Positions 37,238 to 50,665 of a stretch of DNA of 64,000 nucleotides are shown here, piece after piece (within the stretch, counting starts at the first letter, position 1; each line of letters starts with the position of its first letter). The translations under genes were made by a program, and so were the position numbers. The notes beneath the pieces were generated by a model. That model was not told the DNA's origin and did not search any database. It saw only the letters and a list, made by a program, of their open reading frames with translations. Origin of the DNA: Mycobacterium lehmannii (GTDB lineage Bacteria; Actinomycetota; Actinomycetes; Mycobacteriales; Mycobacteriaceae); assembly GCF_002245535.1 (NCBI RefSeq), contig NZ_NKCN01000007.1, forward strand, positions 149,010 through 213,009. The letters run 5' to 3'.

Positions 37238-37356
37238 TGGTCTGCTGGCGGCGCATCGGGCGCCGCGTGCCACACCTCGATGCCGTGGCGCGAGCGCCAG
37301 ACCGCGACGGAGACTGCCGCGACGATCGCCGTGGCGATCAGCAGCACCCGCCTCAT
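37228..37356 (-). CDS. DLW-39-family-like small membrane protein
   Basis: This 42-aa frame lies between the two tRNA genes: MRRVLLIATAIVAAVSVAVW, then RSRHGIEVWHAAPDAPPA. One N-terminal hydrophobic helix and a short polar tail containing VWH fit the DLW-39 family, a tiny actinobacterial protein found at exactly this locus. GGAAAGG lies about 10 bases before the ATG. The stop lies within the first bases of tRNA-Ala. The function is unknown. Confidence 0.6.
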   Translation of the reverse strand: MRRVLLIATAIVAAVSVAVWRSRHGIEVWHAAPDAPPADQGP

Positions 37357-37372
37357 GGTGTGAACCTTTCCG

Positions 37373-37446
37373 TGGGGCTAGGAGGACTCGAACCTCCGAC
37401 CTCTTCGTTATCAGCGAAGCGCTCTAACCGCCTGAGCTATAGCCCC
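37373..37446 (-). tRNA. ileT: tRNA-Ile (anticodon GAT)
   Basis: The 74-base gene has acceptor GGGGCTA/TAGCCCC with discriminator A. The anticodon loop CTGATAA lies in stem CTTCG/CGAAG, and the T-arm has GTTCGAGTC. It is followed by the small protein and tRNA-Ala in the same direction. Confidence 0.97.
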
Positions 37447-37516
37447 GTACCGCCTGCATGGCCGAGCGACGAGATTACCGCAATCGTGGGCTCGCGCCCA
37501 AACCGCGGTGTGCGCC

Positions 37517-37586
37517 TCAGTCCCGTCGGCGGGCCGACAATCAGTCCCGTCGGCGGGCCGACATCAATCCCGGTCGGCGAGCGTGA
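37517..37586. repeat. 24-bp tandem repeat with internal hairpins after DUF3566 gene
   Basis: TCAGTCCCGTCGGCGGGCCG begins at 37517 and again at 37541; a diverged third unit (TCAATCCCGGTCGGC) begins at 37564 and contains the stop codon of the DUF3566 gene. Each unit holds GTCGGC-GG-GCCGAC, a 6-bp hairpin. They may act together as a terminator before tRNA-Ile. Confidence 0.6.
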
Positions 37587-38469
37587 CTTCCACGCCGCCG
37601 ACCAGGTCCGTGGTCAGGTTGTAGATGAACGCGCCGATGGTCGCCATCGCGGTCAGCAGCACGATGTTGACCAACCCGATCAGCGTGGCACCGCCAAAGA
37701 TGGTTCCGCTGGACACCAGCTCACCGCCGGAACCACCGCCCGCGCTGGTGAGCAGGTCGCCGACGTTGGTGTTCAGCTTGCTCCACACGCCCATCCCGCC
37801 GAGCACGAGGTACAGGAACGCGACGGCGATCATCCACACGAAGAACAGCGCGACCGACAGCACCGCCGACACCTTCAGCGTGCTCCACGGGTCGATCCGG
37901 CGGATCTGCATGCTGGCCCGCACCGGGCCCTTATGCCGCGCGCCGACCTGGACGCGGGCGGCGGACGGGGGCCGGCTTCCCGGTTCCTGGTGCGGGCGGT
38001 CGGCGGGTTTACGCTGCTGCGCCGGGCGCGGCATCGGCCCGGACAGGTCCGGTAGCTCGCTCGCGTATGCCTCAGGCCGTGGTGACGGTGACTCGGGCCG
38101 CTCGCTGCGCGCCGGCACCTCTTCAGTCGGTGTCGAACCGCCCACCATGAAGCGGTTCGGTCGGCCACCGACATTGGGGGAGTGGTTCGGATTGCCGCGC
38201 TGGTCCTCGGCTGTCCGCTCAGGTGGATGCCCGTCGTCGCCCTGGCCGCCCTCGCGCGGGCCCGGCCCAGGAGCCCGCCGCGGTGGCTCCGGAGGCCGCT
38301 GACCCGGCTGCGCGGTCCGCGCCGCGGGGCCGCGCTGCCATGGCGGCACCTCGGCGCGGTCGGGAACCTCGGACCGCGTGCCGAGGGCGTCCTGGTTGGT
38401 CGCGGAGCCGTTGGCGCCGCCTGGACTGTCGCCCCCGCGGGGGCGTCCCGGCTCGTTCGGTGAACTCAC
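37564..38469 (-). CDS. DUF3566 membrane protein (Rv0007-like)
   Basis: This 301-aa protein has a long disordered N-terminus rich in Pro, Gly and Arg (about residues 1-185). A DUF3566 domain follows, starting [20 protein letters not shown], with two main TM helices ([17 protein letters not shown] and [20 protein letters not shown]). It lies 30 bases after gyrA and is probably co-transcribed with it. The function is unproven, but the family is conserved at this locus in Actinobacteria. Confidence 0.92.
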   Translation of the reverse strand: MSSPNEPGRPRGGDSPGGANGSATNQDALGTRSEVPDRAEVPPWQRGPAARTAQPGQRPPEPPRRAPGPGPREGGQGDDGHPPERTAEDQRGNPNHSPNVGGRPNRFMVGGSTPTEEVPARSERPESPSPRPEAYASELPDLSGPMPRPAQQRKPADRPHQEPGSRPPSAARVQVGARHKGPVRASMQIRRIDPWSTLKVSAVLSVALFFVWMIAVAFLYLVLGGMGVWSKLNTNVGDLLTSAGGGSGGELVSSGTIFGGATLIGLVNIVLLTAMATIGAFIYNLTTDLVGGVEVTLADRD

Positions 38470-38499
38470 CTACGGCTCCTCACTGGTCCCGTCCCCGGA

Positions 38500-41007
38500 T
38501 CAGGCACCGGGGTCGGTGTTGACCTCGTCGGTGCTGTCGCCTTCCTCCGCGTTGCGCGCGATGGCTATCAGTGTCGTGCCCTCACCCAGGTTCATCAACC
38601 GAACGCCCTTGGTTTGCCGCCCGGCCTTGCGAACCTGGCGAGCCGCCGTCCGGATGACGCCCCCACCGGAAGTGATGGCGTACAACTCTGTGTCGTCATC
38701 GACGATCAACGCACCCACAAGATTGCCACGGCGCTTGTCGAATTGGATCGTCAGTACCCCTTTACCGCCGCGGCCCTGCACCGGGTACTCCTCGATCGCG
38801 GTGCGCTTGGCGTACCCGCCGGAGGTGGCGACCAGCAGATATGTATCCGGCCGCACCACGTTCAGCGACAGCAGCTCGTCGTCGGTGTTGAACCGCATGC
38901 CCTGCACACCGGAGGTCGCCCGGCCCATCGGCCGCAGCGCCTCGTCGGTTGCCGAGAACCGGATGGACTGACCCTTGGCCGACACCAGCAACAGGTCGTC
39001 GTCGGCCGAGCACAGCACCGCACCCACCAGTTCGTCGCCGTCGCGCAGGTTGATCGCGACGATGCCGCCGGAGCGGTTGGAGTCGAAGTCCACCAGCCGC
39101 GACTTCTTCACCAGACCGTTGCGGGTGGCCAACACCAGGTACGGCGCATCCTCGTAGGTCTTGAGCTGGATGACCTGCGCAATCCGCTCTTCGGGCTGGA
39201 ACGCCAGCAGGTTCGCCACATGCTGGCCCCGAGCGGTGCGCGACGCCTCGGGCAGTTCGTATGCCTTGGCGCGATAGACCCGGCCCTGAGTGGTGAAGAA
39301 CAGGATCCAGTCGTGCGTCGAGCAGACAAAGAAGTGGTTGACGATGTCATCCTGCTTGAGCCCGGCGCCCTGCACGCCCTTGCCGCCGCGCTTCTGGCTG
39401 CGGTACAGGTCGGTCTTGGTGCGCTTGGCGTAGCCGGTCTCGGTGATCGTGACGACGACGTCCTCGCGGGCGATCAGATCCTCGTCGGCGACCTCACCGT
39501 CGGCGGCCACGATCCTGGTGCGCCGGTCGTCGCCGTACTTGTCGACGATCTCTTTGAGCTCGTCGCGCACGATCGCGCGCTGCCGCTCGGGCTTGGCCAG
39601 GATGTCCTCGAGGTCGGCGATCTCGGCCTCGATCTTGGCCAGGTCGTCGACGATGCGCTGCCGTTCCAGTGCGGCCAGGCGACGCAGCTGCATGTCCAGG
39701 ATCGCCTGGGCCTGGATGTCGTCGATGTCGAGCAGCTCGATCAGGCCTTGGCGCGCCACGTCGACGGTCTCCGACGCCCGGATCAACGCGATCACCTCAT
39801 CGAGCGCGTCGAGCGCCTTGACCAGCCCGCGCAGGATGTGGGCCCGCTCATTGGCCTTGCGCAACCGGTAGCGGGTGCGCCGCACGATCACGTCGAGTTG
39901 GTGATTCACGTAATGGCGGATCAGCTGGTCGAGGCGCAACGTCCGCGGAACGCCGTCGACGATGGACAGCATGTTGGCCCCGAAGCTGGTCTGCAGCTGG
40001 GTGTGCTTGTAGAGGTTGTTGAGCACCACCTTGGCGACCGCATCGCGTTTGATCTCGATGACGATGCGCAGCCCGATGCGGTCGCTGGACTGGTCCTCGA
40101 TGTTGGAGATCCCGGCAAGCTTGCCGTCGCGGACCTGCTCGGCGACCGAGGTGATGAAGTTGTCGTGGTTGACCTGATACGGCAGCTCGGTGATGACGAT
40201 GCCGGTGCGGCCGCGGCTGTCCTCCTCGATCTCGACGACGCCGCGCATGCGCACCGACCCACGGCCGGTGGTGTACATGTCGCTGATGCCCTGGGACCCC
40301 ACGATCAGGCCCGAGGTGGGGAAGTCCGGGCCTTTGACGCGTTCGGTGACCGCGGCCAGCGTGGCTTCCTCGTCGGCGTCGAAGTTCTCCAGACACCAGT
40401 ACACCGCGTCGGCCAGCTCACGCAGGTTATGCGGCGGAATGTTGGTGGCCATACCGACGGCGATACCGCCCGAGCCGTTGGCCAACAGGTTGGGGAACCG
40501 GCTCGGCAGTACCGTGGGCTCCTGCACCCGCCCGTCGTAGTTCGGGATGAAATCGACTGTCTCCTCGTCGATTTCGCGCAGCATCTCCATGGCCAGGGGA
40601 GTGAGCCGTGCTTCGGTGTAGCGCATGGCGGCTGGCGGGTCGTTGCCCGGCGAGCCGAAGTTGCCCTGCCCGTCGACCAGCGGGTAACGCAACGACCATG
40701 GCTGGGCCATCCGGACCAGCGTGTCGTAGATCGACGCGTCACCGTGCGGGTGGTAGTTACCCATCGTTTCGGCAACGGAGCGTGCGGATTTCGCGTGGCT
40801 GCGGTCGGGACGGAAGCCGGAGTCGAACATCGCGTAGAGCACCCGCCGGTGCACGGGCTTGAGGCCATCGCGCACCTCGGGCAGCGCGCGGCCGACGATC
40901 ACGCTCATCGCGTAGTCGATGTAGCTGCGCTGCATCTCCTGCTGGATGTCGACCGGTTCGATGCGGTCGCCTGCTTCGTCGCCGGGCGGCAACGTCGTGT
41001 CAGTCAT
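38500..41007 (-). CDS. gyrA: DNA gyrase subunit A
   Basis: This 835-aa subunit cuts and rejoins DNA as GyrA2B2 introduces negative supercoils. The catalytic Tyr is residue 130 in [10 protein letters not shown]. The fluoroquinolone-determining region reads [19 protein letters not shown], with Ala91, Ser92, Asp95 and Thr96. These are susceptible-type residues by comparison with M. tuberculosis 90, 91 and 94, shifted by one. The C-terminal beta-propeller has the GyrA box RGGKGVQ. It follows gyrB by 45 bases. Confidence 0.99.
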   Translation of the reverse strand: MTDTTLPPGDEAGDRIEPVDIQQEMQRSYIDYAMSVIVGRALPEVRDGLKPVHRRVLYAMFDSGFRPDRSHAKSARSVAETMGNYHPHGDASIYDTLVRMAQPWSLRYPLVDGQGNFGSPGNDPPAAMRYTEARLTPLAMEMLREIDEETVDFIPNYDGRVQEPTVLPSRFPNLLANGSGGIAVGMATNIPPHNLRELADAVYWCLENFDADEEATLAAVTERVKGPDFPTSGLIVGSQGISDMYTTGRGSVRMRGVVEIEEDSRGRTGIVITELPYQVNHDNFITSVAEQVRDGKLAGISNIEDQSSDRIGLRIVIEIKRDAVAKVVLNNLYKHTQLQTSFGANMLSIVDGVPRTLRLDQLIRHYVNHQLDVIVRRTRYRLRKANERAHILRGLVKALDALDEVIALIRASETVDVARQGLIELLDIDDIQAQAILDMQLRRLAALERQRIVDDLAKIEAEIADLEDILAKPERQRAIVRDELKEIVDKYGDDRRTRIVAADGEVADEDLIAREDVVVTITETGYAKRTKTDLYRSQKRGGKGVQGAGLKQDDIVNHFFVCSTHDWILFFTTQGRVYRAKAYELPEASRTARGQHVANLLAFQPEERIAQVIQLKTYEDAPYLVLATRNGLVKKSRLVDFDSNRSGGIVAINLRDGDELVGAVLCSADDDLLLVSAKGQSIRFSATDEALRPMGRATSGVQGMRFNTDDELLSLNVVRPDTYLLVATSGGYAKRTAIEEYPVQGRGGKGVLTIQFDKRRGNLVGALIVDDDTELYAITSGGGVIRTAARQVRKAGRQTKGVRLMNLGEGTTLIAIARNAEEGDSTDEVNTDPGA

Positions 41008-41052
41008 CAGTCAGCCTTAGTATCGGTTGAATTTGCGCCGGTCACGTCACCG

Positions 41053-43167
<2,115 letters not shown>

Positions 43168-43322
43168 CTACCGGCAGAGCTTGACAGCACCGACTCTGAG
43201 GCGGCGTTTCTGCACACCTATTTGGGCCGCCTGTGGAATTTCTCGATCTCGGGTGCCTGAGGACGCTTGAGAACTAGGATTGCGGCGTCCTCGCGCCATT
43301 CAGGCAACGGCGGTTCCCGCCG

Positions 43323-43877
43323 CTATCCATAGGTGTCGCGCGGTCCTCTGCCGGCGATGTGATAGCGGCCCTTTCGCCACGACGGCGCGACCGGTCCGAC
43401 AATTTTGAGTGACTTCACGACGCCGTCGCCCACTGCGTCCGCGATCTTGGCCAGCACCTGCGCCTGCACCATCCGCAGTTGCGTCGCCCACGCGGTGGAC
43501 TCCGCGGAGATGGTCAGCACACCGTCGTTGAGTGACGTCGGCGTCGCGTGCGCGGCGATGCCCTCACCGACAACGCCGGGCCAGCGACCGAACACCGCAC
43601 CCTCGGCGACGCGGCCGGACCATCCGCGGTTGCGGGCCAGGTCACTGGCCGCAGGTCCGAACGGCTGGGGATCGCGTGAGTCCGGGCCGGGACCCGACCA
43701 CCGCCGACGGCTGTTACCGGCGATCCTTCGAGGTGCCGCACCGCGCCCGCGCCCGACCTCCTTACCTTGGCTGCGCGCCGCACCGCGCGCTTCCTCGAGC
43801 GTGCGCCGGACCAGATCCATACCGCGCAGGTTGGCCAGGTGCTCGGGCGGCTTCACTTCATCCTCGGGCGACGTCAT
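43323..43877 (-). CDS. dciA: DciA-type replicative helicase loader (DUF721)
   Basis: This is 184 aa from the ATG at 43877, which overlaps the recF stop (ATGA); the open frame upstream lies within recF and is not used. An Arg-rich disordered middle ([20 protein letters not shown]) precedes the DUF721 domain with [15 protein letters not shown] and [18 protein letters not shown]. DciA is the ancestral helicase operator in bacteria lacking DnaC/DnaI and loads DnaB. It corresponds to Rv0004. Confidence 0.92.
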   Translation of the reverse strand: MTSPEDEVKPPEHLANLRGMDLVRRTLEEARGAARSQGKEVGRGRGAAPRRIAGNSRRRWSGPGPDSRDPQPFGPAASDLARNRGWSGRVAEGAVFGRWPGVVGEGIAAHATPTSLNDGVLTISAESTAWATQLRMVQAQVLAKIADAVGDGVVKSLKIVGPVAPSWRKGRYHIAGRGPRDTYG

Positions 43878-45034
43878 GGCTCCACCACCGAGATTCGTCC
43901 GGAATCGTCGTCGCGCATCGTGACTCCAATCCTGCGCGCATCCCAGTCGGCCGGGACATCCTCTGAGACCGCCGCGGTGACCAGGACCTGCTCGGCCGAG
44001 CCCGCGACGGCTGCCAGTGCCTGCCTGCGCGCCTTGTCCAGTTCGGCGAACACATCGTCGAGCAATAACACCGGATCGCTCCCTTCGGCGCGTAGTAGTT
44101 CGTAGGCGGCCAGCCTCAGCGACAACGCCATCGACCATGATTCGCCATGGCTGGCAAAGCCTTTGGCGATCTGATCGCCCAACCGCAGTTCGAGATCGTC
44201 GCGGTGGGGCCCCACCAGGCACACGCCGCGTTCCAATTCGGCGTCGCGCCGACGCGCCAACGCATCGAGTAGGGCGGCCTCGAACATCTCCGCGTCAGCG
44301 GTGCCCGCCGCCGCCTCTGCTTCCACCACGTCCACCCCGCTGCGGTAGCGAATTCCCGCCGGCCGCGACGACGGCGCCAGCAGTTGATATGCCTTCTCCA
44401 CCTCCGGTGCCAGTTGGTTGACCAGATCTACCCGCGCCGCGATGAGCTTTGCGCCCTTCTCGGCGAGGTGGCCGTCCCACACCTCGAGGGTGTCGAAAAC
44501 GCCTCGGTCGCCGCGGAATCGAGCACCGGATGCCGTCTTCAGCAGCGCGGTCCGCTGGCGCAGCACCTTGTCGTAGTCCGCGCGGATCGCGGCGACCTGC
44601 GGACGCCGGGTGGTGGCGAGTTCGTCGAGATAGCGGCGCCGCTCACCGGGGTCTCCGCGCACCAGCGCCAAGTCCTCCGGTGCGAACAGCACGGCCCGCA
44701 GCACGCCGAGAATCTCGCGGGCGGAGCGAACGGGGGAGCGGTTGATACGTGCCTTATTGGCACGCCCGGCCGTGATCTCCAGGTCCACCGACAGTTCCCG
44801 GCCTTCGTTGACGACGATGGTCGACACCACCGCGCGTTCGGCGCCGGTCCGGATCAGGGGGCCGTCGGTGGCGACCCGGTGTGATCCGAGCGTCGACGAA
44901 TACCACAGCGCCTCAATGATATTCGTCTTCCCGAAGCCGTTAGGGCCGACGAACACAGTTCGGCCTGGTTCGAGATCCAGTTCGAGGCGCGGCCACGATC
45001 GAAAGTCGGTCAACGCCAGGCGGCGGACGTACAC
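43874..45034 (-). CDS. recF: DNA repair/recombination protein RecF
   Basis: RecF is 386 aa from the GTG at 45034 ([14 protein letters not shown]). It is an SMC-like ATPase that loads RecA at gaps through RecO/RecR. Walker A is [13 protein letters not shown], where Phe replaces the usual Ala or Ser. The signature is [17 protein letters not shown] and Walker B is [13 protein letters not shown]. It lies 11 bases after gnd and overlaps dciA. Confidence 0.97.
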   Translation of the reverse strand: MYVRRLALTDFRSWPRLELDLEPGRTVFVGPNGFGKTNIIEALWYSSTLGSHRVATDGPLIRTGAERAVVSTIVVNEGRELSVDLEITAGRANKARINRSPVRSAREILGVLRAVLFAPEDLALVRGDPGERRRYLDELATTRRPQVAAIRADYDKVLRQRTALLKTASGARFRGDRGVFDTLEVWDGHLAEKGAKLIAARVDLVNQLAPEVEKAYQLLAPSSRPAGIRYRSGVDVVEAEAAAGTADAEMFEAALLDALARRRDAELERGVCLVGPHRDDLELRLGDQIAKGFASHGESWSMALSLRLAAYELLRAEGSDPVLLLDDVFAELDKARRQALAAVAGSAEQVLVTAAVSEDVPADWDARRIGVTMRDDDSGRISVVEP

Positions 45035-45045
45035 GACGCGACCGC

Positions 45046-45939
45046 CTACCCCGACTCGCTGACCCGCTTGACCGCGTGCCCACCGAACTGGTTGCGCAGA
45101 GCAGAGACCGCCTTCATCGCTGGCGAGTCCTCCTGCCGCGAAGCGAACCGTGCGAACAGCGAAGCCGCGATCACCGGCATCGGCACCCGGTGGCTGATCG
45201 CTTCCTCGACGGTCCACCGGCCCTCACCGGAATCCTCGGTGTAGCCGCTGATCTCACCGAATTCCGGGTCTTCCTTCAGCGCCTTGGCCAGCAGCTGCTG
45301 CAGCCAGGACCGTACGACGGTGCCGTTGCTCCATGCCTGGATGACGGCCTGGGTGTCGGTGATCAGTTCTTCGGCCGCCAACAGCTCATAACCCTCGGCG
45401 TAGGCCATCATCAAGCCGTACTCGATGCCGTTGTGCACCATCTTCGCGTAGTGGCCCGCACCGACCGGCCCAGCGTGCACGAACCCGTCTTCGCGCGGCC
45501 CCGGGGGTCGCAGCGTGTCGAAGATCGGCATCGCGCGTTCGACGTCGGCGTCGCTGCCGCCGACCATCAACCCGTAACCTTCCGTCAGACCCCACACGCC
45601 GCCGGAAACGCCGGCATCGATGAAGGTTATTCCCTTCTCGCCCAACAGTTTTGCGTGCGGTCCGTCCTCGGTGTAGCGGGAATTGCCACCGTCGATGACC
45701 AGGTCACCTTCACTGAGCTCCTCGGCCAGGGCGGTGATGGTGTCGTGGGTGATCGGTCCCGAGGGCACCATGACCCACACCACCCGCGGGGCGTCGAGGG
45801 CCTCGGCCAGGGCCGCGAGCGTGGGCACGTCGGTCACTTCCGGTCTCGGGTCGTAACCGACGACCTCATGGCCTCCTTCGCGCAGGCGCTCGCGCATGTT
45901 GAAGCCCATTTTGCCGAGACCGACCAGGCCGAGTTGCAT
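45046..45939 (-). CDS. gnd: 6-phosphogluconate dehydrogenase (decarboxylating)
   Basis: This 297-aa short-type Gnd oxidises 6-phosphogluconate to ribulose 5-phosphate with NAD(P)+. The Rossmann start is [17 protein letters not shown]; substrate-binding motifs are [10 protein letters not shown] and [16 protein letters not shown]. The C-terminal helical domain is normal. The gene between dnaN and recF is typical of fast-growing mycobacteria and absent from this spot in M. tuberculosis. Confidence 0.95.
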   Translation of the reverse strand: MQLGLVGLGKMGFNMRERLREGGHEVVGYDPRPEVTDVPTLAALAEALDAPRVVWVMVPSGPITHDTITALAEELSEGDLVIDGGNSRYTEDGPHAKLLGEKGITFIDAGVSGGVWGLTEGYGLMVGGSDADVERAMPIFDTLRPPGPREDGFVHAGPVGAGHYAKMVHNGIEYGLMMAYAEGYELLAAEELITDTQAVIQAWSNGTVVRSWLQQLLAKALKEDPEFGEISGYTEDSGEGRWTVEEAISHRVPMPVIAASLFARFASRQEDSPAMKAVSALRNQFGGHAVKRVSESG

Positions 45940-45980
45940 GTGTGCGCCCCTTCTCCGGCGTTTTCTGGCGTCCAGCCCGG

Positions 45981-47180
45981 TCAGCCAGGTAGGCGCACCG
46001 GCATCAGCAGGTAGACGTAGTCGGTCTGTTGGGCGGGGAACGGTCCCGTCGCATCGACATCTGCGTCGTCGTCATTGGCCGGACGCAACACCGCGGGACG
46101 GCTGGGCGTCGTGAAACCGAAGGTGACCCGCTCGGAATGCAACGAGCTCAGGCCGTCGGTCAGATACGTGGGGTTGAACGCGATGGTCAGCGGGTCGCCG
46201 GAGAAGCTGACCGGAAGATCCTCCTCCGCGCGGCCCACGTCGTCGGCGCCGGCCGACAGGTGCAGCGAGTCCTCGGAGAATTCCATCCGCACCTGGGCGC
46301 CGCGGTCAGCCACCAGCGCCACACGCTTGATGGCCTCGGTGAGTTCACCGACACCGATCGTGGCCATCGCGGTGTGCTCGGTGGGCAGCAGCTGCCGGAA
46401 TTTCGGGAACTCCGCATCGAGCAGACGCGTGGTGCTGCGCTTGCCCCCGCTGCTGATACCGAGCAACCCCTCCTTGCCGACTGCCGATCCGGCGCCCAGC
46501 GACAGATGCACGTCGCCGCCGTCGGAGCCGGCTTTGGCCGCTTCCGAAAGTGTCTTGGCGGGCACGAGCACGGCGGCTTCCAGGTCAGGCCCGGCGGTCG
46601 ACCACGTCAACTCGCGGACCGCCAGCCGGAACCGGTCGGTGGCGGCCAAAACGACCTTCTCCCCGGCGATTTCGACGCGGATGCCGGTCAGCATCGGCAG
46701 CGTGTCATCGCGGCCGGCCGCGACGGCTACCTGGCCGATCGCTTCGGAGAACAGTTCGGCGGATACGACGCCGGTCTCGTCGGGCAGGGTGGGCAGCGTT
46801 GGGTAGTCCTCAACGGCCATCGTCGGCAGCGAGAAGCGCGAACTACCGCACGTCAGCGCCACCCGTGTCCCGTCGACGCTGACGTCGATCGGTTTGGCGG
46901 GTAACGCCCGGGTGATGTCGGACAACAGTCGACCGGAAACCAAAACGCTGCCGGGTGAAGCGATCTCGGCGGGCACCCGCACCTCGGCGGAAACCTCGTA
47001 GTCGAATCCGGAGATTGTCAATCCGTCCTCGGAGCCGGTCAGCAGGACGCCGGCGAGCACTGGCACCGTGGGCCTGGAGGGCAGATTGCGGGCCACCCAT
47101 GCCACGGCTTCGGCGAAGTCTTCACGTACCAGACGGAACTTCAGATCGGTGACACCAACCGTTGTCGTCGCCACGTCCAT
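45981..47180 (-). CDS. dnaN: DNA polymerase III beta sliding clamp
   Basis: This 399-aa DnaN forms the dimeric ring that tethers polymerases to DNA. Three repeated clamp domains are readable, for example [30 protein letters not shown] and the C-terminal [13 protein letters not shown], which forms part of the protein-binding pocket. oriC lies between it and dnaA. Confidence 0.98.
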   Translation of the reverse strand: MDVATTTVGVTDLKFRLVREDFAEAVAWVARNLPSRPTVPVLAGVLLTGSEDGLTISGFDYEVSAEVRVPAEIASPGSVLVSGRLLSDITRALPAKPIDVSVDGTRVALTCGSSRFSLPTMAVEDYPTLPTLPDETGVVSAELFSEAIGQVAVAAGRDDTLPMLTGIRVEIAGEKVVLAATDRFRLAVRELTWSTAGPDLEAAVLVPAKTLSEAAKAGSDGGDVHLSLGAGSAVGKEGLLGISSGGKRSTTRLLDAEFPKFRQLLPTEHTAMATIGVGELTEAIKRVALVADRGAQVRMEFSEDSLHLSAGADDVGRAEEDLPVSFSGDPLTIAFNPTYLTDGLSSLHSERVTFGFTTPSRPAVLRPANDDDADVDATGPFPAQQTDYVYLLMPVRLPG

Positions 47181-47731
47181 AGGGTCCCTTCGATCACAAT
47201 CACGACAAGCCTCGAACAGCGGTTTCCCGGTGTCTCACCACGCGTCTCAACGATGCGTCCCCGACGACGGTAACGGCTGTGCTGAATCACCGTAGAGCTT
47301 TCCGCCCCAACTTGAAAGCTAATCGATCGGGGTGACATCGAGGCCCTCCGGCCGGTGGGACCGTCGATGGTTCCGTGCTTCCCCAAGCGCCTTCTTCGAA
47401 GGAGATTCTTGAGAGATATACAAGCAACAGTATTAGGGCCTGTGGAGACTGGGGATGAATACATGTCAACGCTGCGTACGGGCGTAGGCGGCTGTGAGGT
47501 AACTGTGGATGACCGCGGCGCCGGGCGGGACAGACTGTGGAGACGCTGGAGGGTGTGTAGCAATCGGCTGGTGGTTCGGCGGTTGATCCCAGGTTCTCCA
47601 CACCGGTGTGCACAACGCCGCGCTGTGACTGGTGATGCCGGCGGTACAGAAGATTTTTGACGAAATTTCTGTCGAAACGGATCCAGCCGGACGCGAACGA
47701 GCGCGACGGGTGGGAGGGGGAGCGATGTGAG
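47181..47731. other. oriC: oriC: replication origin between dnaA and dnaN
   Basis: This 551-base non-coding region has DnaA-box-like 9-mers in both directions: TTCTCCACA at 47594-47602, TGTGGAGAC at 47441 and 47536, and CTGTGGATG at 47503. An A/T-rich stretch (GAGATATACAAGCAACAGTA, about 47412-47431) is a candidate unwinding element. The dnaA-dnaN gap is the established mycobacterial origin. Boxes are loosely matched, as in other mycobacteria. Confidence 0.88.
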
Positions 47732-49216
47732 TCAGCGCTTGGAGCGTTGACGGATGCGCGTCGTGAGTTCTTTGACGTGATCGAAGACCTCACGCCGCTC
47801 GGCCATCTCGCCGCGAATCTTCTTCTCCGCGTACATCACGGTGGTGTGGTCACGGCCGAACGCCTGCCCGATCTTGGGCAGGGACAGGTCGGTCAGCTCG
47901 CGGCACAGATACATGGCGATCTGCCGGGATTGCGCGAGCGCGCGGGTCTTACCGGGGCCGCGTAACTCCTCGACGGTTGTCTCGAAGTACTCGGCGGTGG
48001 CGGCCATGATCGTCGCGGTGCTGATCTGCATGGTGCTGGCATCCGAGATCAGATCGCGCAGCACGATCTCGGCCAGCGACTTGTCGATCGCGGTCTTGTT
48101 CAACGACGCGAATGCGGTGACCCGGATCAGGGCGCCTTCGAGTTCGCGGATGTTGCGCTCGATGCTGCTGGCGATGAGCTCGAGGACGTCATCGGGCACG
48201 TCGAGACGGTCCATCTGGGCCTTCTTGCGCAGGATTGCGATGCGCGTCTCTAGCTCCGGGGGTTGGACGTCGGTGATCAGTCCCCACTCGAACCGGGTGC
48301 GCAACCGGTCCTCGAGGGTGGCCAACTGCTTGGGGGGCCGGTCCGACGAGATCACGATCTGCTTGTTGGCGTTGTGCAGCGTGTTGAAGGTATGGAAGAA
48401 CTCCTCCTGGATACCTTCCTTGCCCTCGATGAACTGGATGTCGTCGACCAACAACACGTCGATGTCGCGGTAGCTGCGCTTGAACGAGGCCTTGCGGTCG
48501 TCTCGCAGCGAGTTGATGAAGTCGTTGGTGAATTCCTCGGTCGACACGTACTTGACGCGCATCCCCGGAAACAGCCGCTGGGCGTAGTTGCCCGCTGCGT
48601 GCAGCAGGTGGGTCTTGCCCAGCCCGGACTCACCCCAGATGAACAACGGGTTGTACGCGCGCGCGGGTGCCTCGGCGATCGCGAGCGTCGCCGCGTGAGC
48701 AAACCGATTCGAGGCGCCGATGACGAACGTGTCGAAGGTGTAGCGCCGGTTGAGGTTGACCGCCGTCGGGTCGTCGGTCAGCGTGTTCGGCGGCCGGCTG
48801 GTGAAGTAGGTTGGCCAACTTTCCTCGGCGCTCGCCCTGGCTTCGAAATCCTCGTCGACTTCGTCGGGTTCACCGACGGCCGAGAGTCCGCCGAGCGGGC
48901 CGTCGGTGTCGTCGGGTCCGGGGTCGGCGATACGCACACCGAGTTCGACGCGCTGTCCGAGCTGACGGCTCAGCGCGGTGATGATCGGCTCCCGCAGATG
49001 ACGTTCGATCTCGTTCTGCACAAATGGGGTGGGCACCGACAGCAGGGCAAAGCCCTCGGTGATCACAAGGGGTTTGACCAGCTTCAACCAGGCTCTTTGC
49101 TGAGGAGTGAGGCCCGGGCCCGCCATGTCGCCACCCGCACCTGCGGGGCTGCCGTTGAGTTCGGCGACCACCGTGTTCCATACGGCCACAAATGGGGGGT
49201 CGGGGTCAGCTGTCAA
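47732..49216 (-). CDS. dnaA: chromosomal replication initiator DnaA
   Basis: DnaA is 494 aa from a TTG start ([17 protein letters not shown]). Domain I binds partners (about 1-90) and a linker follows. The AAA+ domain has Walker [15 protein letters not shown] and Walker [14 protein letters not shown]. Domain IV, with the DnaA-box recognition signature [14 protein letters not shown], is at the C-terminus. It binds the boxes in oriC and probably its own promoter. Confidence 0.99.
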   Translation of the reverse strand: MTADPDPPFVAVWNTVVAELNGSPAGAGGDMAGPGLTPQQRAWLKLVKPLVITEGFALLSVPTPFVQNEIERHLREPIITALSRQLGQRVELGVRIADPGPDDTDGPLGGLSAVGEPDEVDEDFEARASAEESWPTYFTSRPPNTLTDDPTAVNLNRRYTFDTFVIGASNRFAHAATLAIAEAPARAYNPLFIWGESGLGKTHLLHAAGNYAQRLFPGMRVKYVSTEEFTNDFINSLRDDRKASFKRSYRDIDVLLVDDIQFIEGKEGIQEEFFHTFNTLHNANKQIVISSDRPPKQLATLEDRLRTRFEWGLITDVQPPELETRIAILRKKAQMDRLDVPDDVLELIASSIERNIRELEGALIRVTAFASLNKTAIDKSLAEIVLRDLISDASTMQISTATIMAATAEYFETTVEELRGPGKTRALAQSRQIAMYLCRELTDLSLPKIGQAFGRDHTTVMYAEKKIRGEMAERREVFDHVKELTTRIRQRSKR

Positions 49217-49769
49217 CGACGACTACCCCCTTGCGGCCGGCCCAGAGACGACCAAAGGAACGATGACGATCTGTCCACAAAGTTATCCACAGGCTGTGGA
49301 GACTGGACAGTCGTCGTCGTTCTGTTTTCTACCGGCGGGGAGGCCGCGGGTCGGGCCACATCACAGATGTGAGGCATCCTGTGGGCTCACGACTGGTCGG
49401 GCATCCTCGCTTCGTTGTCCGTCGCCGTTTCGTTATCGAAGCGGCATTGGCAGAAGCTAACAGTTTTCTTCGCGGGTGCCAACCGTTCTGCAACATTGCA
49501 TGGACGGATATTTTCCGCTGTTGGTCGGCGGTGACGCGTGTTGCAAATGTGGCTGTCCACACTGAGATTCGGCCAGGTTTGACCCAGCGAAAACTCCTCA
49601 GTACCCTCGAACAGTCGCCCGTACGAGGCGATACGGCTGCGACCCGGGCATCGACCGGGGACCGCGCCGGCTAGCAAGATGGACGAGCTTACCAACGGCA
49701 ACTGCGTCCAAACCGATTCGTACGTCGTCGGTGGGGGCTGCGGGTGCCAGACGCAACAAGGAGACAGCC
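49217..49769. promoter_or_regulatory. dnaA-rpmH divergent regulatory region
   Basis: This 553-base spacer between the divergent dnaA and rpmH starts has no gene. It contains a perfect DnaA box TTATCCACA (49283-49291) flanked by CTGTCCACA (49271) and CTGTGGAGA (49294), about 60-70 bases before the dnaA start. A further GCTGTCCACA lies near 49552. The cluster suggests autoregulation of dnaA or an extra origin element. An A/T-richer stretch (about 49435-49500) may hold the promoters. Confidence 0.65.
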
Positions 49770-49913
49770 GTGGCCAAGGGCAAGCGGACCTTCCAGCCGA
49801 ACAACCGGCGCCGGGCGCGCGTGCATGGCTTCCGGCTGCGGATGCGCACCCGGGCAGGCCGTGCGATCGTCACGAACCGCCGGAGCAAGGGTCGGCGCAA
49901 GCTGACTGCGTGA
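49770..49913 (+). CDS. rpmH: 50S ribosomal protein L34
   Basis: L34 is 47 aa from the GTG at 49770 ([20 protein letters not shown]), ending [18 protein letters not shown] lies 8 bases upstream. It is very basic, as expected of this 50S protein. It is followed closely by rnpA, the standard pair. Confidence 0.98.
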   Translation: MAKGKRTFQPNNRRRARVHGFRLRMRTRAGRAIVTNRRSKGRRKLTA

Positions 49914-49946
49914 CTCCCACGTGACTTCGAGCGGGAGTTGACGCTG

Positions 49947-50306
49947 GTGCTTCCGGCGCGGTACCGCATGACGCGGTCAACGGAGTTCGGGAACACGGTC
50001 AGCCGAGGGGTGCGCGCTGTGCAGCCCGATCTCGTCGTGCACGCCCTGCGGTCCGATGAGCGCTCAGAGCCCGGACCCCGGATCGGTCTGGTCGTCTCCA
50101 AAGCGGTCGGCACGGCGGTGCAACGCCATCGCGTCTCGCGGCGGCTGCGCCACGTCGCGCGATCCCTCGTCGATGAGCTGGACCCCGCCGATCGCGTCGT
50201 GATCCGCGCCCTGCCCAGCAGCCGGCATGCGATATCGGCGCGGCTCGAACAAGAACTGCGCACAGCCCTTCGCCGAGTCAGACCCAAGTCCGAGGCCGCC
50301 CTGTGA
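49947..50306 (+). CDS. rnpA: ribonuclease P protein component
   Basis: RnpA is 119 aa from the GTG at 49947 ([16 protein letters not shown]), chosen for the GGGAG spaced 9 bases upstream; a TTG at 49938 is poorly spaced. It contains the RNR-like motif [19 protein letters not shown], which contacts RNase P RNA, and helps mature tRNA 5' ends. The stop shares GTGA with yidD. Confidence 0.95.
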   Translation: MLPARYRMTRSTEFGNTVSRGVRAVQPDLVVHALRSDERSEPGPRIGLVVSKAVGTAVQRHRVSRRLRHVARSLVDELDPADRVVIRALPSSRHAISARLEQELRTALRRVRPKSEAAL

Positions 50307-50665
50307 GGTCGGCGCGGACGGCACGCGCCGTCATCTTCGTGATTCAGCTGTACCGGCACACCATCTCGCCGTTGCGGCTGCCGACGTGTCGATTCACCCC
50401 GACCTGTAGCCAGTACGCCGTCGACGCATTGACCGAGTACGGGCTGGTGCGCGGCGGTTGGCTCGCGACGGTACGGCTGTTGAAATGCGGGCCGTGGCAT
50501 AGGGGAGGATGGGACCCGATCCCAGAGCGCCCGGCAGCCGGGGGACACGGCGACCAAGACGTGGCGGGCGCTCCCGCGAACGAGTCTTCAGAGGATCGGA
50601 ACACCACTGCCGACGTCAGCGGTAGCCATCCAGCATTGCGAGCAGGAAGCGAGACGCGTGTTTAA
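50303..50665 (+). CDS. yidD: membrane protein insertion efficiency factor YidD
   Basis: This 120-aa protein has the family core [20 protein letters not shown], then [13 protein letters not shown] and [13 protein letters not shown] with the three conserved Cys. The N-terminal amphipathic helix associates with the membrane near YidC. The C-terminal tail of about 40 residues is non-conserved and polar. It overlaps rnpA (GTGA) and yidC (8 bases). Confidence 0.95.
   Translation: MRSARTARAVIFVIQLYRHTISPLRLPTCRFTPTCSQYAVDALTEYGLVRGGWLATVRLLKCGPWHRGGWDPIPERPAAGGHGDQDVAGAPANESSEDRNTTADVSGSHPALRAGSETRV

Noticed and set aside
47355..47660. Small open frames within oriC
   Set aside because: The dnaA-dnaN gap is the known origin, and the frames have DnaA boxes inside them, no start signals and no homologues.
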